A DNA stretch of 64,000 bases, taken from contig DAHUZB010000009.1 in the NCBI GenBank assembly GCA_027306785.1, forward strand, positions 124,001 through 188,000, read 5' to 3'. The position numbers and the translations under genes were made by a program. The notes beneath the pieces were generated by a model. The model made no database searches. It had not been told where the DNA came from and saw only the letters and a program-made list of their open reading frames with translations. Below are positions 15,537-23,602 of the stretch, piece by piece; the first letter of the stretch is position 1, and every line of letters begins with the position of its first letter. Source of the stretch: Vulcanimicrobiota bacterium. Lineage in GTDB: Bacteria > Vulcanimicrobiota > Vulcanimicrobiia > Vulcanimicrobiales > Vulcanimicrobiaceae.

Positions 15537-17458
15537 CAGACGTTTGTCGCTTCGGTGCCTTTGATATCGAGTATGTTGTAGATCGCGATCGGATCTTTCT
15601 TGCCCTTGACCGTCACCGCTTCGCGTTCTTCGGCGACGACGAACTCTTTGACTTCTCGGTAGGTATAGTCGCTGATGATGATCTCGCCCGCTTTCGCCAC
15701 GTTGTACAGACGCGCGGCGAGGTTGACGTTGTCGCCGATCACGGTGTAGTTCATACGCGAGCTCGCGCCGAGATTACCCATGACCACATCGCCCGTGTTG
15801 ATACCCATGCCGACGGTAAACTCGCGTTTGCCCTCGGCCTTCCACTTGGCCGCGAGTTCGGCGATCTTTTTCTGCTGCGCGACCGCCGCGCGCACGGCGT
15901 TGGCCGCGTCGTCGGGCCGTTGATAGGGGGCGGAGAAGACCGCCATCACGCAGTCGCCGATGAACTTATCCACGTAGCCGCCGTAGGCGAAGATGATCGC
16001 GCACATCTCTTCGAAATACTCGTTGAGCTGTGCGTAGATCGCCTCGGGCGTCATCGTCTCCGACATCGCGGTGAAGCCGCGGATATCGGAGTAGAAGATC
16101 GTCGCTTTCACTTTTTTGCCGGTGAGCGCGAGCGCGGAACTCGGATCGTCCTGCTTGAGGATGTCGTCGACGATCGCCGGGCTCACGTGCATTCCGAAGA
16201 GGTTCGTCACCATGCGGCGATCGGAGCTCTCGCGGACGATGCGCTGCACCGCGACGAGCAGCGTCGCGCCGAGCATCGCGCTTGCGACATGGACGACGTC
16301 GAGCCAATAGAGCGTCTTGGCATAGAAAAACGACGCGAAGACGACGTAGAGTGCGACGATACCCAGGCAGAGCGCGAGATTGCGCAGCGCGCTGCCGTAG
16401 GTGACGAGCACGCTGAGCAGCAGCGGCAGGAGAAAGATCAGCGCGATATCGAGCGCGCGCGGCGCGGGCGTGATGAAGCGTCCGCGCAGCAACTGATCCA
16501 TGAAGCGAAGGTTCGAGAAAACCCCGGGGAAGCGACCGGCCGGCGTGGTGACGAAGTCCCCGAGCGCCTGCGCCGTCGCGCCGACGACGACGAGCTTGCC
16601 GCTCACGAGCTGCGAAAGATCGGCGGTCGATTCGGTCATCACGTCGGCGAGCGAGATGCCGAGCACGAATCGCACCGTCGCCTGCTGCGCGCCGACGCGT
16701 TGGTCGATGTCCTGGCTCACGAACTCTCGGAACGGCAACAGATACATCACGCCGTCGCCGTTTAGCGGAATCGCCGTGTTGCCGAAGCGCCCGCGCGAGC
16801 CGCTCTCGACGGCGATGCTTTTGCCCGTATATGCTTCGACCGCCGCGCTTGCGAACGAATCGTAGCGCGCGCTCCCCGCGGTGATCACTAGGGGCTGGCC
16901 GAGCAGGATACCGCTGCCCTCGACGGTCGAGAAGCCTTGCTTTGCGGTGAAGGGCGCGAGATTCGGTTCCACCGGTTCCACGCCGATCCGACCGTTCAGT
17001 GTCGTGTTCAGAACGAACGGAAGCACGGTCGGCATGCCGCGCAGGCCGCGCGCAAAGGCGGCATCCTGCGTCGGGTCGGTCGACGGATCGAGAAAATCGA
17101 CGTCGAAGGCGACCGTGCGCGCGCCCGCCGCGTGCAGCTTGGCGAGCAGGGTGCCGTAGATGGAGCGCGGGTAGGGCCACGCGGGCAATCCTGCCTTCGC
17201 GTTATCGATCGACTCTTCGTCGATGCGGATGAGCACGAGTTTGTCGCTGACGGCGTCGATATCGATCGGCCGGTAGCCGAGTGCGCGCAGCGGATCGTGT
17301 TGTTCGATCAGCAGCAGCGCCTGATTGACGAAGACGTAATCGGCGACGCGGTTGCCGAACGTCGCGACGCCGGGCGGCGCGAGATAGAGAGCCAGGGCGG
17401 CGAGCGACGCCGCAACGGAAAGCGCCACGGCTAAGAGCAGCGGTCGCAAGCGCTTCAT
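15536..17458 (-). CDS. CHASE2-domain class III adenylate/guanylate cyclase
   Basis: A 640-residue membrane sensor-cyclase. An N-terminal membrane helix (about 7-28) leads to a large extracytoplasmic CHASE2 domain (about 45-330; RIDEESIDNAK and FDVDFLDPS), then three helices near 335-410. The class III cyclase domain spans about 445-630. Metal aspartates are in FYSDIRGFTAM and IGDCVMAVF, Lys in YVDKFIGD, and the transition-state Asn/Arg in IGDNVNLAARL, so it should be active. It probably makes cAMP in response to a periplasmic signal. The downstream TauE/SafE gene is coupled by TGATG. Confidence 0.93.
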   Translation of the reverse strand: MKRLRPLLLAVALSVAASLAALALYLAPPGVATFGNRVADYVFVNQALLLIEQHDPLRALGYRPIDIDAVSDKLVLIRIDEESIDNAKAGLPAWPYPRSIYGTLLAKLHAAGARTVAFDVDFLDPSTDPTQDAAFARGLRGMPTVLPFVLNTTLNGRIGVEPVEPNLAPFTAKQGFSTVEGSGILLGQPLVITAGSARYDSFASAAVEAYTGKSIAVESGSRGRFGNTAIPLNGDGVMYLLPFREFVSQDIDQRVGAQQATVRFVLGISLADVMTESTADLSQLVSGKLVVVGATAQALGDFVTTPAGRFPGVFSNLRFMDQLLRGRFITPAPRALDIALIFLLPLLLSVLVTYGSALRNLALCLGIVALYVVFASFFYAKTLYWLDVVHVASAMLGATLLVAVQRIVRESSDRRMVTNLFGMHVSPAIVDDILKQDDPSSALALTGKKVKATIFYSDIRGFTAMSETMTPEAIYAQLNEYFEEMCAIIFAYGGYVDKFIGDCVMAVFSAPYQRPDDAANAVRAAVAQQKKIAELAAKWKAEGKREFTVGMGINTGDVVMGNLGASSRMNYTVIGDNVNLAARLYNVAKAGEIIISDYTYREVKEFVVAEEREAVTVKGKKDPIAIYNILDIKGTEATNV

Positions 17459-17500
17459 CTGCGTTCTCCCTATCGCGCGCCGTCGCGCGCCGGTATTCGA

Positions 17501-18064
17501 CTAGCTGTTGACGCGGCCGATGTAGCGACGGTCGCGGGTGTCGATGCGGATGAGATCGTCGGGGTTGACGAAGAGCGGAACGTTGACGGTCGCGCCCGTC
17601 TCGAGCTTCGCCGGTTTGCCGGTGTTGGTGGCGGTGTCGCCTTTGAAACCGGGATCGGTCTCGATCACGCGCAGTTCGACGTGCGGCGGAAGATCGACGC
17701 CGATCGGCACGCCTTCGTGCAATTGCACGTCGACGATCATGCCGTCTTTGAGAAAGTCGGCGGGACCGCCGATGAGATCGCGCTGCATCGTGTAGTTCTC
17801 GAACGACTCCTGGTCCATGAAGTGGAAGCCGTCGGCGTCGTTGTAGAGCATCTGCATCTGGCGGTTCTCGACCGTCGCGCGCTCGAGCTTCTCGCCCGCG
17901 CGGAAGGTGCGTTCCAGCGTGGTGCCGGTCTTGACGTTTTTGAGGCGGGTGCGCACGAAGGCGGCACCCTTGCCCGGCTTCACATGCAGAAACTCGATCA
18001 CGGTCCAGAGCTGGCCGTCCACGAGGATGGTGACGCCGTTGCGGAGGTCGTTCGACGAAATCAT
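17501..18064 (-). CDS. efp: Elongation factor P
   Basis: A 187-residue EF-P beginning MISSNDLRNGVTILVDGQLW; an in-frame ATG 12 bp upstream is less likely because the family starts at this position. The loop VKPGKGAAFVRTR carries the conserved Lys at its tip, normally modified (lysylated, rhamnosylated as Arg, or hydroxylated) to rescue ribosomes stalled at polyproline. The usual three-domain fold ends with DLIRIDTRDRRYIGRVNS. No efpA/epmA or earP modification gene lies nearby. Confidence 0.97.
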   Translation of the reverse strand: MISSNDLRNGVTILVDGQLWTVIEFLHVKPGKGAAFVRTRLKNVKTGTTLERTFRAGEKLERATVENRQMQMLYNDADGFHFMDQESFENYTMQRDLIGGPADFLKDGMIVDVQLHEGVPIGVDLPPHVELRVIETDPGFKGDTATNTGKPAKLETGATVNVPLFVNPDDLIRIDTRDRRYIGRVNS

Positions 18065-18115
18065 GACCCGGCCCAATACGGGCAGCAGGGCCGATAGCCC
18101 TACCGCGCGCCCGCG

Positions 18116-20047
18116 CTAGCGGAAAAGCTTGAGCACTTGTTCGGGCAGGCTGTTCGCCTGCGAGAGCACCTGCAGGCCGACTTGGACGTCGGTCTCGGTG
18201 AGTGCGTAGGCCGTCGATTCGGCCCCGATATTCGCGTCTCTGATCGTCGATTCGGCACCTTGGAGGTTCACTGCGGCCCGGTCGTCGCCCGCGGCGTCCT
18301 CGGAGAGCCGCACGATGAGCGCTCCCAGCTGCGCGCGCGTGCCGAGCACGCTCGCGAGCGCGAAATCCACCTGACCGATCGTGTCCTGGGCCGCCAGGGT
18401 CGGGTCGCCGCTCGGCGGCGCGAGCACCGTGCAGTTCGAGACGCGCAGGCTCGCCGAGGAGACCGAGGGCAGATCGAGCGCGATCGCATCCCCTTCTTCG
18501 GAGCCCGAATGCACCGCGAGGGCGGGCTGGTCGGCCGCCGTGATCGCCGCGGTCGCCTGATGAACCTTGATGTATGCGGTCGCACCGACATCGTTCGCAC
18601 CCACGTTGCCGATCGTCGTGTAGACGCCGTCGAAGAGCAGCGCGTGTTCGTTCGGTGCGAGGAGGTACGGCGAGGTCACCGCGGTCTGCGTCGCGGTATC
18701 GTAGAACGTCTCTTGCACGGCGATGCTCGCGCCGGTGTTGACGACCTGCAGCTTGATCGTGCCGTCGACGGAGTTGATGAGCGGCGTCGTTCCGTAGCCG
18801 AGCGCGGTGAGCACTTGGAACGCGCCGCCGAAATAGTTCGGAATCTTCGTGGGAAAATCGATCGTCGTGCTCGAGACGCTGCCGCCGACGACCGTACCGG
18901 TCGCGACCACCTGCGTGGTGCTCCCGTTCGGCGGCGGAAAACTCCCGTTCGTCGTCTCGATCACGTAGGCAGTCGAGCCGATCGGCGCACCGTCGGTCGG
19001 TGCACCGCCGAAGCTGAAGGTGAAGTTCCCGGGGCCGAAGCCGGGCGAGATGTAGGTGCCGTTTTCGTTGAAGACGGCGGCGTTCGCCGCATGCGGCTTC
19101 GTGAAGGTCGCGATGAAGCTCGTCGGGCTCGCCACTTTCTGCACCACCACGACTTCGTTCGTGGAGAAGGAGCCGTAATCGACCTGCAGCGTCTCGCCCG
19201 CGTAGAGCGGCTGCGCGCTCGAGGACAGCGTGACGAGCTGCGTTCCGGGGGCGATCGCGCCCGTGATCGTGCTGCTCAAGGTGGGGCTCGCGACATCGCC
19301 CGACGCGACGTTCGTCGTGAAGACGGCGTTGATCGTGCCGTTCGCCGCGTCGACCGACTGCACGGTCACGGTCGCGCCGTCGAGCGAGAAGACGCTGCCC
19401 GCTTGGATGTACTGCGCGTCGGAGACTTTCACGGTTTGCGGCGACGCGGAGGCCGTCACGTTTTGCAGCACGCGGAAGTAGATGGTCGGCTGTAGTGCCT
19501 GCGTGGTGAAAGTCGCACTTTCGAGCAGTAGCCCCGCTCCCGACGCGCTCGACGCCGAGGGGAGCACGCTGTTGGCGGTGATGTCCATCGCCGCCGGCTG
19601 TGCGGCGACGAATCCCGAGTGGCTGCCGTCGAGCAGATGCTGCCCGTTGAAGTTCGTGTTTTCGGAGATCCGATCGATCTCGTGAACGAGGCTCGATATC
19701 TCGGCCTGCAGGTCCGCGCGATCCTGATTGCTCGAGATCGACGACGCGGCGTTCACCGCGATCGCGCGGATGCGCAGGAGGATGTTGGTGACCGTCGCGA
19801 GCGCTCCGTCGGCGACGGCCGCCGCGTTCTGCGCGGTCGTCACGTTCTGCGAGGAGGCCGTGAAGGCATCGACGCGCGTCTGCAGCTCTTCGGAGATCGC
19901 GAGGCCGGACGGGTCGTCGGCGGCGCTCTCGATGCGTAGTCCCGACGACAGCGCGCGTGCTTCTTTCGATAAGCGCGCGCGGCTACGGTCGAGGTTCAGC
20001 GAGACCGCGTTTGCATCGAGGTTGTTGACGATACCGAAATCGGACAC
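18116..20047 (-). CDS. fliC: Flagellin with large variable central domain
   Basis: A 643-residue flagellin. The N-terminal D0/D1 region (LNLDRSRARLSKEARALSSGLRI cannot be shown in full; key part RLSKEARALSSGLRIESAAD, then AISEELQTRV and NTNFNGQHLLDG) and the C-terminal D1/D0 region (QVDFALASVLGTRAQLGAL, ending LPEQVLKLFR) are conserved and assemble the filament core. About 380 residues of Ser/Thr/Gly-rich beta sequence form the exposed D2/D3 part, longer than in many flagellins. GTG start at 20047. No other flagellar gene is in the window; it sits 9 bp after plsY. Confidence 0.95.
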   Translation of the reverse strand: MSDFGIVNNLDANAVSLNLDRSRARLSKEARALSSGLRIESAADDPSGLAISEELQTRVDAFTASSQNVTTAQNAAAVADGALATVTNILLRIRAIAVNAASSISSNQDRADLQAEISSLVHEIDRISENTNFNGQHLLDGSHSGFVAAQPAAMDITANSVLPSASSASGAGLLLESATFTTQALQPTIYFRVLQNVTASASPQTVKVSDAQYIQAGSVFSLDGATVTVQSVDAANGTINAVFTTNVASGDVASPTLSSTITGAIAPGTQLVTLSSSAQPLYAGETLQVDYGSFSTNEVVVVQKVASPTSFIATFTKPHAANAAVFNENGTYISPGFGPGNFTFSFGGAPTDGAPIGSTAYVIETTNGSFPPPNGSTTQVVATGTVVGGSVSSTTIDFPTKIPNYFGGAFQVLTALGYGTTPLINSVDGTIKLQVVNTGASIAVQETFYDTATQTAVTSPYLLAPNEHALLFDGVYTTIGNVGANDVGATAYIKVHQATAAITAADQPALAVHSGSEEGDAIALDLPSVSSASLRVSNCTVLAPPSGDPTLAAQDTIGQVDFALASVLGTRAQLGALIVRLSEDAAGDDRAAVNLQGAESTIRDANIGAESTAYALTETDVQVGLQVLSQANSLPEQVLKLFR

Positions 20048-20056
20048 GGTCGCCTG

Positions 20057-20713
20057 CTACACGGACTTTTTCGAAAAGAGCGAGATCGGATTCTCGGTCC
20101 CGGCTCGCAGGCGCTCGAGATTCTCGCGGTGCGTGTAGACGATGAAGATCGCGAGGAACGCGCCGAACGCGGCTTCGGCGATCGAACGCGTGAAGAAGAA
20201 GAGCGCGAACGGCGCGACGATATTGGCGAGCATCGAGCCGACCGACGAGAAGCGGGTCACGATCAGTGCGCCGACTACCCAGCCCGCGATCACGACCAGC
20301 CCGGCGGGCCACGAGAGCGCGAAGATCGCGCCGAAGGCGGTCGCCACCCCCTTGCCGCCCTTCCACCCGAGCCACGGCGAGAAGCAATGCCCCATCACCG
20401 CGAAGGCGGCGGCAATGCTCGCGAGCACGTCGGTGTGCGACCAGATCAGTAGGGACGAGCCGATCTGCATCTCGTGGAGCCGTAGCGCGACGAAGGCGGG
20501 CAGCACGCCTTTGGCGGCGTCGAGCAGCAGCACCGCGACCGCGCCGCCCTTGCCGAGCGTGCGCAGCGCGTTCATGGCCCCGATGTTGCCCGAGCCCGAT
20601 TTACGGATGTCGGTGCGGTAGAATGCCCGGCCGATGAGATAGCCGAACGGAATCGAGCCGATCAGAAACGAGATCGACCCGGCGACGAGGATCACGAAAA
20701 AGGCGTCGAGCAC
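20057..20713 (-). CDS. plsY: Acyl-phosphate glycerol-3-phosphate acyltransferase
   Basis: A 218-residue multi-pass membrane enzyme. It transfers an acyl group from acyl phosphate to glycerol-3-phosphate, the first committed step of phospholipid synthesis. Family motifs are present: SIPFGYLIGR and KSGSGNIGAMNALR, the catalytic FSPWLGWKGGKGVAT, and a C-terminal VYTHRENLERL. The length is slightly above the usual 190-210. It lies between der and the flagellin gene on the same strand, with short gaps (21 bp and 9 bp), so all three may be on one transcript. Confidence 0.95.
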   Translation of the reverse strand: MLDAFFVILVAGSISFLIGSIPFGYLIGRAFYRTDIRKSGSGNIGAMNALRTLGKGGAVAVLLLDAAKGVLPAFVALRLHEMQIGSSLLIWSHTDVLASIAAAFAVMGHCFSPWLGWKGGKGVATAFGAIFALSWPAGLVVIAGWVVGALIVTRFSSVGSMLANIVAPFALFFFTRSIAEAAFGAFLAIFIVYTHRENLERLRAGTENPISLFSKKSV

Positions 20714-20734
20714 GTGCCTCTCCTGCGAGTCCGC

Positions 20735-22093
20735 TTAGCCCTCGTCCTGCCCGGACTCGCGGCGCGCGCGGAACTCGAGCGTGAGCGGCACGCCTTCGAA
20801 GTCGTGGTGCTGGCGGATCGTGTTCTCCAAAAACCGCTTGTACGACGGCTGCACGAGGTCCGGGTCGTTGCACGAGAAGACGAAGACCGGCGGATGCACG
20901 GCGGGCTGCGTCGCGTAGTAGACCTTGAAGAGTTTGCCGCCCACCGCGGGCGCCGGGTGCGCAAGCACCGCATCGCGGATCAGCGCGTTGAGCGGTGCCG
21001 TGGGAATGCGGCGGTCGAGGTTCTCGGAGACCTTTTGCACAACCGGCATCAGGCTGCCCAGTCGGCGTTTCGTCTTCGCCGAGAGGAACGTGATCGGGGC
21101 GAATTTCGCAAACGGCATCAGATCGTGGATCACGTTGGCAAGCTCGCCTTGACTGAACTCGCCCTGCTGCTCGCGCGCGAGATCCCACTTGTTTCCGACG
21201 ATGATGAGGCCCTTACGCTCTTCGATCGCGATGCCCGCGAGGCGGCGGTCCTGCGCCGTGATCCCGACCATCGAATCGAAGACCAGGACGGCGATGTCGC
21301 AGCGCGAGATCGCGTTGAGCGAGCGTAGCGCGGCGTAGTATTCGATCGCGCCGTGCGCCTCGGGCTTCTTGCGCACGCCGGCGGTGTCGATCAGCCGGAC
21401 GGTGCGGTCGTGCCACGTGAGGATCGTGTCGATCGCGTCGCGGGTCGTGCCCGGCACGTCGGAGACGATCGCGCGCTCCTCGCCGATCAAGGCGTTGAGC
21501 AACGAGCTCTTGCCGACGTTCGGGCGGCCGATGATCGCAAGCGAGAGCTCACCCTCGGGCAGCGCGTTCGGCGCCTGCTCGGGGAGCAGGTCGGCGATGC
21601 GATCGAGCAGGTCGCCCGTGCCTTCGCCGTGGATCGCCGAGACGGCGACCGGCTCACCGAAGCCCAGGCGCGAGAACTCGCCGAAGATCGAGGCGGCGGC
21701 GCTCGGCGACTCGCATTTGTTCGCCACCAACACCATCGGCCGGCGTTTGTTGCGCAGGATCGACGCGACGTCTTCGTCGAGCGGATGGAGCCCCGTCTGC
21801 GCGTCGACCACGAAGACGACCACGTCGGCCTCGGCGGCGGCGGCTTCGGCCTGGCGTCGCGTGGCGTCGGCGAACTGATCGCCGTGCGCCGCGTCCGCAT
21901 CGGGATCGATGCCCGCGGTGTCGACCATGCTGAAGGTGCGTCCTCGCCATTCGCAGATCGCGTAGAGACGATCGCGCGTTACGCCGGGCGTGTCCTCGAC
22001 GATGGCGAGGCGTTGGCCGATCAGGCGATTGAAGAGCGCGCTCTTGCCGACGTTGGGTCGGCCGACGACGGCGACGGTGGCGGGACGGAGCAT
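20735..22093 (-). CDS. der: GTPase Der (EngA), ribosome assembly
   Basis: A 452-residue double GTPase for 50S subunit assembly. Two G domains in tandem carry GRPNVGKSALFN and GRPNVGKSSLLN (P-loops), DTPGVTRD and DVPGTTRD, DTAGID and DTAGVRK, and NKCE and NKWD. A C-terminal KH-like domain ends in TLEFRARRESG. I chose ATG 22093 (MLRPATVAVVGRPNVGKS) because the family begins about there; an ATG at 22135 would add 14 residues. It is divergent from miaB across about 90 bp that must hold both promoters. Confidence 0.96.
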   Translation of the reverse strand: MLRPATVAVVGRPNVGKSALFNRLIGQRLAIVEDTPGVTRDRLYAICEWRGRTFSMVDTAGIDPDADAAHGDQFADATRRQAEAAAAEADVVVFVVDAQTGLHPLDEDVASILRNKRRPMVLVANKCESPSAAASIFGEFSRLGFGEPVAVSAIHGEGTGDLLDRIADLLPEQAPNALPEGELSLAIIGRPNVGKSSLLNALIGEERAIVSDVPGTTRDAIDTILTWHDRTVRLIDTAGVRKKPEAHGAIEYYAALRSLNAISRCDIAVLVFDSMVGITAQDRRLAGIAIEERKGLIIVGNKWDLAREQQGEFSQGELANVIHDLMPFAKFAPITFLSAKTKRRLGSLMPVVQKVSENLDRRIPTAPLNALIRDAVLAHPAPAVGGKLFKVYYATQPAVHPPVFVFSCNDPDLVQPSYKRFLENTIRQHHDFEGVPLTLEFRARRESGQDEG

Positions 22094-22182
22094 CGAGCCG
22101 TCGGTGGGTTCACTGAATTGCACGGGGGTCTCCATTCGGAGCGGGGCGAACTGCGCCCCCCAGCGCCGCTGCGCCAATCGCT

Positions 22183-23592
22183 ATGCCCAGAATCTATATC
22201 GAAACCTTCGGCTGCCAGATGAACGAGGCCGATTCGCAGTACATTGCGGATCGCGCCGCCGCGGCAGGCTACGACATCGCCGTCAAGCCCGAAGAGGCGA
22301 ACGTCCTCGTGCTCAACACCTGCACCGTGCGTGACAACGCCGAACGGCGCGCGTACGGGCGCATGAACCATTTCAAGGTGCTCAAAGAGGCCGATCCCGA
22401 CGTGCGCTTGGTGGTGATGGGCTGCCTCGCGGAGCAGGATCGCGACCGGATGCAGCACCTGGCGCCGCACGTGGATGCGGTCTTCGGCACCAAGGAGCTC
22501 GTCGAGCTCGGCGATCGCCTCTCGGAGTGGCGGCCGTCGCTCGCCGACCTCGCGCCCGATGACGACGACGCTTCGGAACGGGCGCTCATCATGCCGCTCG
22601 GCGGATCGGCCGACGCGGTGACCGACGCGTTCTCGCACCTGCGCGGCTTCGTCACGGTGCAGCGCGGCTGTTCGTACTACTGCACCTTCTGCATCGTTCC
22701 GCACGTGCGCGGACGCTTCGATCATCGCCCGATGCGCGAGATCCTCGATGAGATCGGCTCGCACGTCGCGGCGGGCGCGCGCGAGGTGATGCTCGTGGGT
22801 CAGACCGTCAACGCGTGGAAAGATCCGGCGACCGGCGAGGACTTCGGCGATCTCTGTACGGCGGCGGCCGCGCTGCCGGGGCTCGAACGCCTGACCTTCA
22901 TCTCGCCGCACCCGAAAGATTTTACCGAGAAGATCATCGCCGATCTCGCGAGCGTGCCGCAGCTCAACGCGCGCGTGCATCTGCCGCTGCAATCGGGCAG
23001 CGATGCGATGCTCCGCCGTATGAATCGCAAGTATACGCGCGCGCAGTTCGAGGAGAAGGTCGCGCTGATCCATCGCTATCTGCCGACCTGGGCGATCACG
23101 ACCGATATCATCGTCGGGTTTCCGGGCGAGAGCGACGACGACTTCGAGGCGACCCTCGACTACGTGAAGACCGGCGTCTTCGCAAACGCGTTCATGTTCA
23201 TCTACTCGATCCGGCGCGGTACGCCCGCGGCGCGCTGGGAGCAAGTCCCCGCCGACGTGTCGTCGGCGCGTTTCGCGCGTTTGGTCGAGGCGCAAAACGC
23301 GGCGACGCGCGCCTATCACGACCGGAAGATCGGCACGACGGTGCGCTGCTTGATTCAGGGACCGTCGAAGAAAGACGCAACCAGGCTCGCCGCCAAGACG
23401 CTCGACAACGTCACCGTGATCGCGCCGATGCCGCCCGATTACGACGAGACGCTCTACGCGCGCGAGCCGTGGCTCGATATCGCGGTCGAGACCGCGCACG
23501 TGTGGGGCTGCACCGGCACGATCCTGCGACGCGCCGAGCGTTTCGCCGACGCGGGCGGTGCGGTCGCGCGGCCGGTCATCTCGCTGCTGTAG
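22183..23592 (+). CDS. miaB: tRNA-2-methylthio-N6-dimethylallyladenosine synthase
   Basis: A 469-residue radical-SAM methylthiotransferase that adds the ms2 group to i6A37 of tRNAs reading UNN codons. The N-terminal UPF0004 domain has Cys in FGCQMNEAD, LNTCTVRDNA and MGCLAEQ for the auxiliary cluster. The radical SAM cluster is CSYYCTFC (about residue 160), and a C-terminal TRAM-like region follows GTTVRCLIQG. The i6A substrate is made by MiaA, encoded 6 kb downstream. mutS begins 10 bp after the stop, so they form an operon. Confidence 0.96.
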   Translation: MPRIYIETFGCQMNEADSQYIADRAAAAGYDIAVKPEEANVLVLNTCTVRDNAERRAYGRMNHFKVLKEADPDVRLVVMGCLAEQDRDRMQHLAPHVDAVFGTKELVELGDRLSEWRPSLADLAPDDDDASERALIMPLGGSADAVTDAFSHLRGFVTVQRGCSYYCTFCIVPHVRGRFDHRPMREILDEIGSHVAAGAREVMLVGQTVNAWKDPATGEDFGDLCTAAAALPGLERLTFISPHPKDFTEKIIADLASVPQLNARVHLPLQSGSDAMLRRMNRKYTRAQFEEKVALIHRYLPTWAITTDIIVGFPGESDDDFEATLDYVKTGVFANAFMFIYSIRRGTPAARWEQVPADVSSARFARLVEAQNAATRAYHDRKIGTTVRCLIQGPSKKDATRLAAKTLDNVTVIAPMPPDYDETLYAREPWLDIAVETAHVWGCTGTILRRAERFADAGGAVARPVISLL

Positions 23593-23602
23593 CGGAGGCG
23601 CC

